NCBI RefSeq assembly: GCF_963576545.1
Contig: NC_083654.1
Coordinates: 22,144,900-22,208,899 of the forward strand
Source: Limanda limanda
Taxonomy: Eukaryota; Chordata; Actinopteri; Pleuronectiformes; Pleuronectidae
Direction: 5' to 3'
Length of the DNA stretch: 64,000 nt
In this document: one piece after another, positions 34,528 to 53,241 of the stretch
Position numbering within the stretch: the first letter of the stretch is position 1
Layout of the letters: each line of letters starts with the position of its first letter
Made by a program: the position numbers and the translations under genes
The notes under the pieces: model-generated
Database searches by the model: none
Seen by the model: only the letters and a program-made list of their open reading frames with translations
What the model was told of the DNA's origin: nothing

Positions 34528-35743
34528 ACACACACACACACACAACTTTGTCTTAAAGTTTAGATTGAGTTTCAGATTCACACGTACATAGATGTAATAA
34601 CTGTAATAACTATAATAATAATAATAATTATGTGTTTAAATAATAAATGTGTAAACACGCATATCATAAAGTCCGTAGTGTGTGTTCAACATATTTGAGA
34701 ATTATCTGGGACATTTTATAAATTTTATAACTACATTATAAAAAATGTATTTTGGGGAAACTGTGATCCAGTGGTTCAGCATGAAGTTAGCCAGCTAGCC
34801 AGTTAGCTAAACCAGCTCATAACCACGCATTGCGATGTATTTCACGCAAACTAACACGGTCGTAACACGTCCAGTAGCTGGACAGCTCTATGTGTACGAC
34901 ACGTCTACTGACAGAAGTGATAATACACTGTAAAAACCTTCACTGCTGTTGAAATACAGAGCGGCCATCTTGGATTTCAAATTCGGGACTGGTCAGATTC
35001 TTCCGAGTTTAAATTCCGATTTGAGGGAGCGATCCCATAGAGACTTCCGACTCAGGGGACGTTTAATTAACGGAAAGTGACGTCAGTCTCACATCACGAC
35101 GTAGGGACGATATCATTGAAACACTAGGTGGCGCTGTAAGCAAAGTTCAACACATTATTCAGTAATAAATGTGATTTAATGTGTTTCATCATGTAATTTA
35201 ATTTATAGCTGAGAGTTCAGAGTCTTTTTAAACCTGTCGGACGGAAACACGTCATTCATTCATCAACAGGTGACGTCACCTGAGCAGGTGACACCGGAAG
35301 GAGGAGGAGTCAAGTCACGTTATCCACTCACACCTGTACAGATGTTCATCTCTATCAGTGACCTGTCAGGTGACCCGTCATGTGACCTCCTCTCTCTTGA
35401 CCTCCTGTCAGGTGACCTCCCTCCCACCCATGCCGTGACCTTTGACCCCCCCCAGGCCGTGACCTTTGACCCTCCGGCTCTTACCTTGCGCGATGGCCAT
35501 GGACTCGAAGCTCTGCAGCTCCCGGAGCAGACACGTCCTCTCCGGGGCCTGGAGCCCGTAGATGAACTCCTTCGCCCGCTTCGGGGAGTTGAGCGGTTCC
35601 CCGGGCTCGCTCCGGCCGTGTGTCCCCATGCGGCGGGGACATGTCCCCGGGGACAGCAGCAGCAGCCCCCGGGGCAGCGCAGGGGTCGCAGCCCGCCTCA
35701 GCAGCCGGACCCCGGCGGCCCGGAGGACCCCCAGCTGGGTCAT
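19159..35743 (-). CDS. tmem65: Transmembrane protein 65 (mitochondrial inner membrane), 7 exons
   Basis: Exons on the minus strand: 35743-35485, 22774-22730, 22215-22148, 22069-22015, 20694-20652, 19994-19889, 19296-19159. They sum to 714 nt, 237 aa (human 240). The N-terminus (MTQLGVLRAAGVRLLRRAAT) is an Arg-rich mitochondrial presequence; an in-frame Met 22 codons upstream is less likely. Membrane segments carry VGFGFLDNAIMIAAGTQIE, GISTMAAAALGNLVSDLAG and IGVTIGCILGMFPLFF. The tail is Lys/Glu rich. TMEM65 is an inner-membrane protein implicated in mitochondrial sodium-calcium exchange. Intron 1 is 12.7 kb and hosts a TRIM gene and a LINE, both on the other strand. Acceptors of exons 6 and 7 sit directly on microsatellites. 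Confidence 0.95.
19299..19398. repeat. (GGA)n tract serving as tmem65 exon 7 polypyrimidine tract
   Basis: About 33 GGA triplets on the plus strand, read as (TCC)n by tmem65, running straight into its exon 7 acceptor (CCTGCAG, AG at 19298-19297). Poly-Gly, poly-Glu and poly-Arg frames over it are artefacts. Confidence 0.95.
19669..19797. repeat. 9-bp tandem repeat (TTCTGTCTG)n
   Basis: About 14 perfect units of TTCTGTCTG in tmem65 intron 6. Because 9 is a multiple of 3, every frame stays open, which produces spurious LFC or TEQ repeat ORFs. Confidence 0.97.
19997..20098. repeat. (AC)n tract abutting tmem65 exon 6 acceptor
   Basis: AC repeats with AGAG interruptions on the plus strand, read as (GT)n by tmem65. 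They end in GTGTAG, whose AG (19996-19995) is the exon 6 acceptor required by reading phase. Confidence 0.9.
20176..20480 (+). repeat. Partial copy of the 38499-38869 MITE family
   Basis: Contains GTGTAAATAAAG, the CCCCCTGGTGGC block, CTCCATGTTGGCAGATGGGA and GATTGACAGCTGAGA in the same order as the complete element. It sits in tmem65 intron 5. A reversed fragment lies at about 14600-14720 in tatdn1. Confidence 0.65.
22679..22710. repeat. (GT)n microsatellite near tmem65 exon 2 donor
   Basis: A GT run on the plus strand, about 18 bases inside intron 2 of tmem65, which reads it as (AC)n. Confidence 0.95.
22910..23515 (+). repeat. Dispersed repeat upstream of the TRIM gene
   Basis: Ends CAGCGCCACCTGCTGGCTAC then AGGAAGTGACATGTTTTA. 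Segments such as AGATCAACTTC and the TCATCACA-GGTGT block recur in the same order at 25740-26160 on the other side of the TRIM gene. No ORF is visible. Confidence 0.65.
23522..23562. repeat. (TA)n microsatellite
   Basis: Perfect AT dinucleotide run between the dispersed repeat and the TRIM gene. Confidence 0.95.
23836..25506 (+). CDS. Intronless TRIM E3 ligase (RING, B-boxes, coiled coil, PRY-SPRY), TRIM16/finTRIM-like
   Basis: One uninterrupted frame; the first ATG (23836) gives 556 aa beginning MEQQENHLDRERFCCWIC. The RING at about 15-60 shows CWIC, CGHSYCKSC and CPQC. Two B-box regions follow (CDVCTGRKRKALKSC; CSRHDEVMKMFC to CSVEEHKDHD), then a coiled coil (about 195-310) and a complete PRY-SPRY (about 389-556: LDPNTAF, GRCYWEVEV, GVYLDHSAGVLSFYSVSD). 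TRIMs with this layout are ubiquitin ligases; in fish, large families of them act in antiviral defence with variable SPRY target-binding surfaces. It lies in tmem65 intron 1 on the opposite strand. GAGGAAGTGAAGG at 23749 resembles an ETS/IRF composite site. ATTAAA at 25516 may be its poly(A) signal. The exact subfamily is not settled. Confidence 0.9.
   Translation: MEQQENHLDRERFCCWICLDLLKDPVTTVCGHSYCKSCINTHWDKEEERGSYSCPQCRQTFTPRPVLETSTMLADSLEELKKTGLQAAPADHCSAGPEDVACDVCTGRKRKALKSCLVCLASYCKKHLQPHLQSAPLKKQKLVEPSEKLQENICSRHDEVMKMFCRTDQQCICYLCSVEEHKDHDTVSAAAERTERQRELGLRRQTIQQRVQDTEKDVKLLQQEEEALNGSADKAVEDSEEIFTELIRLLEKRSSDVKQQIRSQQETEVSRVRELQERLEQEITELKRKVHELKQLSDTEDHNHLLHNYPSLSPLSGSTHSSSFRIRPLRNFEDVTAAVSQVRGRLQRILNKTRTKILQIVSRVDVLLRQPEPETRADFLKYSQEITLDPNTAFKQMLLSEGNRKATCLREDQFYSDHPDRFTYWQQVLSRESLTGRCYWEVEVGRDVGVAVTYKNINRAGDSGECLFGFNDKSWSLSCCENGYSLFYNRIRTRVSGPVSSRVGVYLDHSAGVLSFYSVSDTMTLLRRVKTTFTQPLCAGVYVYDDGDTAEFCKLK
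25740..26160 (+). repeat. Dispersed repeat downstream of the TRIM gene
   Basis: Same orientation and block order as 22910-23515, ending CAGCGCCACCTGCTGGGTAC then AGGAAGTGACATGTTTTA. A weaker third copy (26310-26450) ends CATAGCGCCACCTACTGATT. Together they bracket the TRIM gene. Confidence 0.65.
26222..26264. repeat. Perfect 16-bp hairpin
   Basis: CATTGATGTGCGGCGA (26222-26237) and its exact reverse complement (26249-26264) enclose an 11-nt loop, inside repetitive DNA of tmem65 intron 1. Confidence 0.85.
26465..29480. other. tmem65 intron 1, no gene recognised
   Basis: No supported exon is seen. It holds AC-rich simple sequence at 27021-27110 and AT-rich DNA from 27400 to 27800. Short open frames show no recognisable domain. 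Confidence 0.6.
29487..29870 (+). mobile_element. hAT-like element end interrupted by a LINE
   Basis: Begins GTAGGGACGGGAATCGGCAG and continues with CGATACGATACTATCACGA and CGATATTACGA motifs typical of one teleost hAT terminus. The sequence passes into the LINE near 29870. Possible interior of the same element resumes at 33582-33720. The right terminus was not found. Confidence 0.5.
29880..33580 (+). mobile_element. Near-complete LINE retrotransposon (L2/Rex1-like)
   Basis: Carries a 5' UTR, an endonuclease plus reverse-transcriptase ORF, a 3' UTR ending GTGTGGATAAATAAAG, and an (ATCTA)n tail (33553-33580). A 3' fragment of the same family is at 4977-5373. The 5' boundary is approximate. 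It lies antisense in tmem65 intron 1. Confidence 0.9.
29982..33013 (+). pseudogene. LINE ORF2-type polyprotein with one frameshift
   Basis: The N-terminal part (from ATG 29982) is open in one frame through GNVRSLPNKMEEL. Around 30335-30350 the conserved reading moves to another frame, which then stays open to TGA at 33011-33013. Endonuclease motifs are FTETWL, SGDFNHA and SDHN. After a long proline-rich linker, reverse-transcriptase motifs follow: KAPGPDGISPRLLK, DFSSAFNTI, GAPQGTVLSPFLF and the catalytic FSDD. The C-terminus is RRSFIPAAVRLYNTSTT. The enzyme nicks target DNA and copies its own RNA in place. With one frameshift the copy is probably inactive but recent. L2, Rex1/Babar and CR1 cannot be told apart without a tree. 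Confidence 0.85.
34449..34544. repeat. (CA)n microsatellite
   Basis: About 95 bp of CA with one CT interruption, in tmem65 intron 1. Confidence 0.95.
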
Positions 35744-36070
35744 GGCGGTTCGGACACACCGGGACACGGGAAACCTGTTTGTCTCCGGTTCAGCGGCTCG
35801 GTCCCTCACTCGGACCCGGGCTCGGCGGCTCGGGCGGCGGCGGGGCGGCGGGTGGAACTCGGGTAAAGTGGAGTGAAACCGGCGGACATGTCCCCGGTGC
35901 TGTCTCCGTGTCCCGCTCCGGAGTCTCCGTCCCAGCTCCGGACTTCAAGCTCCAAGTTCGGTGGACGGTCGTGGAACAGCGGAGTCAAGCCGGAATCAAA
36001 CCTGCGACACTTCCGGCGGCGGGCTTTCAAAATAGAACCTTCCACTTCCGGTCAAACATTTCACACAAAA
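35450..36070. promoter_or_regulatory. tmem65: GC-rich promoter region of tmem65
   Basis: CpG-dense DNA surrounds the first tmem65 exon (35743-35485) and extends about 300 bp upstream of its ATG. No TATA box is seen. This fits a broad CpG-island promoter. Plus-strand frames of 100-200 residues here are GC-driven shadows. Confidence 0.6.
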
Positions 36071-38498
36071 AGCACCGGTTCACTCGCGGGACATAAAATG
36101 ACGTACGAGTAAATAAACATATCTAAAAATAGAAAACCTAATTCAGTTTGCATTGATGTGTTAATTTAATATATTATTAAAAATATAAATAATATAATTT
36201 TATCTTTATAGACATAAATTAATAAATGCAGAGATTAATAGATAAATAAATTAAGACATGAATAAGTCCACAAATACATTTAGAAGTCTATCAATAAATA
36301 AACACAAATAGATAATTAATTAATAGATATTTGGGTCAGGGTTAAGGTTAGGCTAAATAAAGTCGGTGTGACAAATGCTATTCCTATATTCCTACATTTA
36401 TTTATTTCTGTATTTCCACATTTATTTGTAGGATTACAGAAATAAATAAAAGTAGAAAGACGGAATTAGCATATTTAGTGTTTTTATTAATATATAATTG
36501 TGTGGTGGATCATTTCCCTGTAGTTACACTAGTAGTTGTACATATACTATATATTATGTCTGTATATCTGAATATATTTGTCTTCTCTGGGCTTCTGTAG
36601 AAACGTGTCTGCCTCAGTGGTCAACGAGCTGCTCCTGATGTAGATGAAGCTAATGGCATGGCAAAGAAAACACAAATCATAGTTTCAGATAATTATTAAA
36701 TAATGAAAACATAATTTTCAAAATACACCAATACAATGTGAAAATGGCGCCATCTACCGGTGAATCCACTCAACTGCATCTGTCCTCTGAAGTGAATGAT
36801 TAGTTTTACTGTAGATTTATATTCACTGTTGTAAAGAGACATTTAAAGTCGTTAAAGCTTTAAGATTCAGTCCAAACTCATTATCAAAGATGATTTTATT
36901 TACATAAATCTCCTTTTAAAACAAAAGGCAAAATCAACACTTTTTACCTTTTTAAAAAGCTTTCAGAACAATCACCCGAATAATCCTTCATCGCTGACAC
37001 ATGTCAAAAAGCACAGCTTTCTAATCATCATCATCATCATCATCATCATCAGCCCCCATCTCTTCCTCATTAAACATAATGCATTCCTCACAGCTCATTG
37101 TCTGCGGCCTGTAATTACAACAGTAATGAACACGGGTTTGCAGTCAAACCTTAAAGACGTTCAGGCTGTGGAAGTCTAAACAGTGTTAATACTCAGAGTT
37201 TGTGCTGGACCGCTGGTCGCTGAGGGAGGTGAAGCAGCACAGATCAAAAGAAAGAAAAATGAACTTTCCAGACAGTAGTTGTTTTGGATCAGTGTTTATA
37301 GGACGTCTGCTGCTGAGGCTCAACTTTTCAACAAGTATCAACTGAGTGAACCGAAGCAGGCGGAGCTCGACTACAACAAAGGAGGATCTGAACGTGTCCA
37401 GACCTTCCTGCAGCTCTTCTGTCTCTTTCTCTCCCAGGGCTGGAAATGTTTCCGTGTATTGAGAGAACTCTTCCAGCCCTGCAGCAGGAGCCTGAGTGGA
37501 GAAACACAGTCTGTGCCAGTGATTACAAACAGAAAGAAAAGTGCATCGGCCGAATAGAACTGCTCGTCCAACATGACACAAGGGATTCAGCTACTTTTTT
37601 CCATTTGAAAGAATCAAGTCTTTAAAGGAGACGTATTCTGTTCATCTCACCAGAGCTGCTGATTTGCTTCGCCACAGGAAGTGCAAATGTGTGACATCAC
37701 AAAGCTGCAGACATATCTGTTGGACAGCTGACGAGCTGGTTCAGGAGCTCCTTTAACCAGACTTTGGGCTTTTTAACTTTATAGAACTTTAACATCCACA
37801 GAAAAACCGTTATAACACACAAGAGGAAAGAAACACTGATAAAACAAGATACATCTCCTTTAAACCTCCTCTTCAACTAAACCACTGGCACCTTTTCATA
37901 CGTCGTACTTTTGGGACATTAAAATTTAATGAGGAAGAATTCATCATTTCACCAAATACTTTTCTTTTTTGAGAATACGACTTTTCTTGTTTCTTCCACT
38001 ACATCTCCAAACATCTGCAGCAGCAATTTCTGGGTCTGAAACAAGAATTCAACCAAATAAAACAATGAAATGTGCAAAGTTTCATTTTTAAAAAAATGTT
38101 TCTCTTATTCTATGGGAGGAGAGTGCACGTGTGTCGTTTTATTACATGTACAATAACGTACACAAATGTAAGCAAGGTCGCACAAGGGACCAGTAGTAAT
38201 GGTAGAGGTATATCAGTGATGAGCAGCAGGTCACTGGTTAATGCTTCACCTCGGACCTTCTCTCTGGTTGGTGCAGAGCCAGAAGAAAACTGCTTCACTC
38301 GCTCTCTGAACAGATTCACAAACATTCTGCTGGAGTTCGTTAAAGACAAAAATGCTGAGCAGGTGTTTCTCACGTCGGAGTTTCCGGTTTAGTAAGATTT
38401 TTAAAAGGCCAGACGTCTTTTAATAACTCCCCTCCCCCACGCAGGACGAAACAGGAAGTCTCTTCTCAAATTCTTGGCAATGTGGTAAAACCAGACTG
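36071..38498. other. tmem65-rnf139 intergenic region, no gene recognised
   Basis: AT-rich DNA with AATAAATA-type runs (36170-36500) and an (ATC)n microsatellite (37023-37050). The right part is likely rnf139 3' UTR or flank. From memory human TRMT12, an intronless gene, sits between TMEM65 and RNF139; no long ORF like it is present here. Confidence 0.55.
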
Positions 38499-38869
38499 TA
38501 AATAAAGATGGACGACATGACGGCTTCACAAAAGTAAAGCCAAAGCATTATAAGCCCCGCCTCCTCCATGTTAGCAGATGGGACATGGACCGAACTAAAA
38601 AGTCAAAATACACGTGAAAGAAATGTTTGTCAAAGATGGTTTCAGGTCGTTCTCATCCCACCGATGTTTGTTCAAGAGTTTATGATCAGTTTGGTTTTAA
38701 TTAGTTACTTGATGATATAGAAATGGACGGAGACGTCATGATTGACAGCTGAGAGCGATTCATCAAGCGTGTGCATCAGGATCTCAACCGCACCATTTGG
38801 ATCTGAGCGACTTTGGCTTAATTTCTTGCTCCTGGGAGGAAGAGGAGACGCGTCGTCCATCTTTATTTA
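38499..38869. mobile_element. Complete ~370-bp MITE with 18-bp terminal inverted repeats
   Basis: Starts TAAATAAAGATGGACGAC (38499-38516) and ends with its exact reverse complement (38852-38869). The interior has CTCCATGTTAGCAGATGGGA and GATTGACAGCTGAGA. Partial relatives occur at 2391, 14600-14720 (reversed), 20176 and 62270-63095. No ORF is present. The superfamily is unknown. Confidence 0.8.
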
Positions 38870-39590
38870 AAAAATCTAATAATTGAGAATGTGTCGACAG
38901 CAGGTTTGAAATCTAAAAATCAGGTTTTTCTCCTTTCTCACATCCAGCAGCTTGAATTTGTTAAGTCGCTCCACAGATTTGTGGTTAATGAACAGAAACA
39001 CTGCAGCGTTTCCCCGGTAACACAAAGCAAGGAAACACAAACTGCATCTTTAAGACAGCGTCTAAGCACATTATACGTCGGCAGGCGTACACACGCGTGA
39101 TTACACAAATTTCCCCCGATCACACACAGATAACCCTCAGGGCTGCACGAGTGGTGATGTCACTGGTGTGTTTGTGTCGTGCAGATTCTCAGAAATCTGA
39201 TATTTTGATTTGCTGATGATCAGGTTTGAGGCATCAAGAGATAAAATGTGAACAGACGGTTGTTTCCAAACGGTTATTATCAGGATCTCCAATACTTCTG
39301 GAATAAAGTAAGAAATATAAACAACACTATGAGTTCATGCAGCCCCGACACACTCACCCACACACACACACAAGCTCACACACATGCACACACACACACA
39401 CCAGCAGCAGTTACTCTTTCCACGAGCCCTTAAGAGTTAATCCCAAAATCAAATGAAAAGAAACTAACAAGAAAAAAAAGACGCGACTTCCCTGACATTT
39501 TCCAGAAGAACTTAAGATGCAGAAGATGTTTTATAATTATTTTTAACTTAAATATAATAAAGACATTTGTTTTCTATAGATCTGTTCTCC

Positions 39591-48605
<9,015 letters not shown>

Positions 48606-48960
48606 GCGGCCGGAGTGTGGGGCTGTGGTCCCGGGAGCCCCGGTTAACCTCCAGGTAGCATCCGCAGTGAGTGACGGTTCCTCCCGCAGCCTCCGGGTGT
48701 CTCCTCCGGCTGCTCGTCCGTCCACGGCTCGTCTTTAATGTCGCTCCGCCTCCATGTGAGGACCGACTCGGGCTGCGAGCCGCCGCCGCCCAGGGCTCAC
48801 CTCGCTCCGGCCTCTGACACAGAACTCTGCGGGGATCCAGGGGAGGAGAACCGGCCGTTAGCTGCTAGCTGTTAGCTCTGATGCTAGCTCTGCTGCTAGC
48901 TCTGTGGAGACGAGCTGCTCTTCCGCCGTGTCGTCACTTCCAGCGTCAGAGGGTGTGGGC
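48606..48960 (-). promoter_or_regulatory. rnf139: GC-rich promoter of rnf139
   Basis: CpG-rich sequence upstream of the rnf139 ATG, with no TATA box. At 48858-48906 lie clustered TTAGCTGCTAGC-type repeats like those beside ndufb9 exon 1 (12538-12568). Confidence 0.55.
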
Positions 48961-49228
48961 GCTGACGTAGCACGTTCGAGCCTCGTCACAATGTCCTGGG
49001 TCGGTTTAGTTTCGTGTTGCTAAGCAACAGACTAACACATAAACCCTATGAAGTCCGCATGTTATTCCTTTCTGACGTCATTTGTACCAAAACATAATAA
49101 CAGCTTTATATCCTGGAGACAGATGATTGGCTGATCTGCTTCTGGGCTCCAGACCAATCAGATGCTGCACATTCCTGCTTCCTAGGGTCTAATTTAAACA
49201 AACAACTTTTATACTTGGAAAAAAGTTG

Positions 49229-49282
49229 TTTGTCTCATAGGGCTTTAACATGTCACACCATGTTAAAGCCCTATGAGACAAA
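49229..49282. repeat. Perfect 24-bp hairpin with 6-nt loop
   Basis: The 24-nt arm at 49229-49252 (TTTGTCTCATAGGG...) is exactly reverse-complementary to 49259-49282. The loop is TCACAC. It lies just beside the tail of the LINE copy at 49297. Confidence 0.95.
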
Positions 49283-49296
49283 TTGTGAATTTGTGA

Positions 49297-49298
49297 AT

Positions 49299-49383
<85 letters not shown>

Positions 49384-50107
49384 TACTTTATTCATCCCCA
49401 AAGGGAAATTAAGTTGTCATAGCAGCCGGTATATTTGAATACAATAAAAGACAATACAATAAAATAAAAAATATTGAGGTAGAAAGAATAAAAAAAGAAA
49501 CGCAAGATAAATAGGTAGATAAGGTGCAGTGGCAAGATGATGGTAATAGTACTGATGATATGATGGTAATGTTATTGTTAGACAGTATATAAAAATAGTA
49601 CAGTATATATAATATAACATAATATATATTTATATATGATAGTAATTATACCAATATAATAGCCGTATATAGTAATAATGGCAACAACAGTATTTATAAT
49701 AAAAGTAGTAATAATATAATAATTATAATTATAACATGTACACATGTATAAATATGTGTATATAGACTTATATATACAAAGAATATACAGAGAATATGAT
49801 ATAATATATGATATATAGTAGAGGTATAAATATAAGTATTTGACTATACAATAGATAATATAATATACTATGAGTGTAGGAATATGTAGACAGAGTGTGC
49901 AAAAGACAATATTATTGTATAAAATGATATATAATATCAGTATGGTTTATATGAACACATATCACATATGATGTGAAGTAAGTGTATATGGAGCGGAGTG
50001 TTGTACAGGTCCACAGAGCAGGAGACAGGTTTAGTGCAGTTCTGTGATGGAGGCTCTGACAGAGGGGGAGGAGTTGTACAGTCTTATTGCGTTTGGGAGG
50101 AACGATT
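49297..50107 (-). mobile_element. LINE 3' end with (GATA)n tail
   Basis: Fourth copy of the 2861-3803 family, with tail 49297-49382 and the same 3' UTR up to the block GGAGGCTCTGACAGAGGG. It is interrupted at about 50108 by a different 3' tail, CTATACAAATAAAATTTG followed by (ATTG)n (to 50155), which marks a second small insertion. Confidence 0.9.
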
Positions 50108-50219
50108 ATGGGCTATACAAATAAAATTTGATTGATTGATTGATTGATTGATTGAAACACATCCCAGTACTAATGAGGGAGGGAACACGAGCAGTCACTC
50201 AATCAAGCGAGTCCAACAG

Positions 50220-50480
50220 CAGTGGTGTATAAAGTACTTGAAAGCCATACTTGAGTAAAAGTACAGATATCTTACTTGAAAGTGACTCAGGTAAAAGTAA
50301 AAGTCACCCGTCAGAAAATGACTTGAGTTAAAATCTTAGAGTCGCTCATATTAAATGTACTTAAGTATCAAAAGTTTCTGGTATTGAAATGTACTTAAGT
50401 ATCAAAAGTAAAAGTACAAGTAACCAAATTAAAAGTGCTAAGTGTTTTTTATAGTAATCCTATACAGACACAAAACATCC
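50220..50480 (+). mobile_element. hAT-like nonautonomous element, left end
   Basis: Begins CAGTGGTGTATAAAGTACTT and has repeated AAAAGTACAAGTA and TACTTAAGTATCAAAAGT motifs, a pattern common in teleost hAT derivatives. The matching right terminus was not found, so it is truncated or longer than shown. Confidence 0.6.
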
Positions 50481-53098
50481 CAAAATTGTTCTCTTCAGGA
50501 TTTATTTCAACAGTCTGAAAAATCAACACTATTTATATAATGTATAATTTAACACATTTTGAACCCAAGATGCTGAGGTTAAAATAGTAATGGACAAGTG
50601 CATCTGAACTTCTAGAGACAATCAACACAACAGAATAAACAAGTGCCTCTTGAGTCTTCCTAAGAACACTAATAAACCAAAGTATAACCACTAAAAAAGT
50701 CTGTAAATATAACTAAACATGGACCTTTCATCAGCAGCACGAGTGATACACAATGCCCCTTATGATGACTCAGCAAAGGGAAACTAGGCACACAAAATAA
50801 GATAGTTTCTCTTTTGTTAACAGCCTGGATACATGCAAGTACAGAGAAGAGTTTTTTTGAATGCTAAATTACATCTACAAAATACATCCAATTGAATATC
50901 TTAAGGTGCAAATTTGGTTACAGTATTTTGGTGACTTTATTTTGAAGTTTATAAATGATCAGTGTTTTGCTTGACGGCACTTCAACACTAACCTTTTGTG
51001 TCTATGAGCTGTATTGTGTAACTGCCTGTATACCTGCCGCCAGCTTGTCCACGCATCTACATGTAGCCTGTTTATTTATCATAAGACTATCTTCACTGCG
51101 GTTGTGTTTGCATTTGTTTCCAGCAGGGTGACACTACACCTGTAGGGTCTCTCGCCTGTAGGGACGACAAAGTGAAGACACAACCCTGCTTGAAGTTGTA
51201 CACATTAGCCAGTTTGTACAATACATATATAAGACTCAACAGCTTCTAAGTTGTGTTGAGTCAGCACAAAGGGCGACTAAGGATTGGAATTGGCAATATA
51301 TAGATATATAATATCTTTGCAAAAATTAAATTGGCATTATAGTGAGTGGAAAACTGAGCCTGATTACCCAGGGTTCCATTTGGCGAGGTCCATTAAAAAA
51401 CCTGAATTGTGTGCGTGAATATGCAGTCGAAAGTTGTTTTTGCGTTTGCTTATATAATTGGTTGTGTTGTTTGTTTTTCCATCTCGACTTGTTTTAAATC
51501 TGTTTGTTTTGTTTTCGTGGATGTGTAAGACTAAGTAGACACGGCCAACCAATGATAGTCTATTTACCAACAGTTTTTGTTTAAACCAACTACTTCCAAT
51601 ATTTTCTTTAAGACAAGTTAACCACTTGCTGCTTTGAGTTATGTATTAACCAGTGGAGTCTCCCTCTGCTGGTCGGTTGAGAGAATACAAGTTTCAGGCA
51701 CTTCTGCATTGGCTTCTCTCTACAGACCTGGAGTCAGTTCTTATTTACACTCAATAGTTTTGACTTAAAACATGAATGAAGAAATATGGTTTCGCTGCGG
51801 GTGAGGCAGAGATCCAAGTCTCTCTCTATCCGGAGAGATGGGAAGGAAAATCAAACATAACTTTTCAAAACTTTCTTCTTTATTCCAAATAAAATGAATC
51901 AGATCTCAGGTCACAACTGAAAGTGTTGACATTCAACCGACTGAAAGGAAACAAACAATAAAACATGAATGTGCAGCGACTGGAGAGAAGTTAACTGCGT
52001 CAGAACCGGATGTCTTGATGAAGATGTCTCTTCTTCACAGCTTCTATCAGAAAGAATGTCTTTAACAACTAGAACAAGAACATGTGGACGTGGTGTCGTC
52101 TGTTGTCCGTTGGGCCGAAGCTCTGCGACCTTCTGTCCTGCAGCTCTCGGACTGGGAGGAGTCGAGCGAGCATGGCCGGTTAAACCCCTCCCCCCCCGTG
52201 GACGATGTGGCGTCTGATTGGCTGTCACAATGTTCTATCAACTGAGGAGCGTGTTGATTGGACGAAGCTCACTGGACGTGTCATTGTGTAACTTCCGAAC
52301 AAGGAGTCATTACGGAAAGTTAAATACGCAAAAAGGTTTATTGGTTTTCTAAGTGGGCGTCAACTTAATTCTGAAATAGTTTAATTTATATCAATATTTT
52401 TTTCGTTTTTATTAAATATAAATGATTAATATTTCTTACTTTCTCTTTTGAAGGAAGAAAAACCAAACTAATGACATGAAATCTGAAAATAATCCCGTGA
52501 ATTAAGAAAACAGTAGAATTAATTATGAATAATTTTTTATGGGAAACAGAGCAGATTTATTTTAGCTCAAGTGAATTTAATATGTTTCCATTGATTTCAT
52601 TGTTTATATTATTTAGCATAATTTGCTTAAATTTATGTTGTAAATTGTATTGTATACAAACTCTATATAAAATATATATCATACGCAAAATAATTGTTGA
52701 AAATGAAAAGTCTTGACTTCAAATACTAAAAAGTGAGAATACTAATCATAGACAAAGGAAACACTTCAGAGTAATGTAGATAATTGTATTAAATAATACA
52801 GGGAAATTTGTACTAACTCGAAATAAACAACTTGTTCACTTCCTTCATGAAACATTCAAACTGAATAACATCACTCAGGTCTGAGACGTCACTGTTAGAA
52901 AGCAACAAATATCTGTTTGACCAAAACTTAAGGAAGTGAAATATGTTAATGATCTGATCTGGAGGAACTAGACGTCTTCTTAGAGCCTTCAGCACATTTG
53001 AGTCTGACAGGAAAGATTAGAACAGTTTTCGAGCTGGTGTCTGACTAAACTAAATTTATTTCCAAATTTATCCTCATTGATGATCCCACAGCAGGAAA
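50481..53098. other. Intergenic DNA upstream of the lectin gene
   Basis: No supported exon is seen. It may include more of the hAT-like element at 50220. It contains the repeat copy at 51649-51862. The last few hundred bases should hold the lectin promoter, but no start site is evident. Confidence 0.55.
51649..51862 (+). repeat. Dispersed repeat, copy left of the lectin gene
   Basis: Runs from ACCAGTGGAGTC through TTCAGGCACTTCTGCATTGG to AAAATCAAACATAAC. A near-identical copy in the same orientation is at 56211-56421. A third, shorter one is near 820-895. Confidence 0.9.
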
Positions 53099-53207
53099 AT
53101 GGATGAAACTGAAGTTCTTTATAGTATTAAGTCCACAAGAGCGAGAGGAAACACAGATGGTGAGTTTTAAAGTATTATACTGAATTCTGAGTGTACACCT
53201 TGTTTTA

Positions 53208-53241
<34 letters not shown>

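Noticed and set aside
35270..36112. Several 80-200-codon plus-strand frames at the tmem65 first exon
   Set aside because: GC-rich CpG-island shadows; tmem65 exon 1 on the minus strand explains the coding signal.
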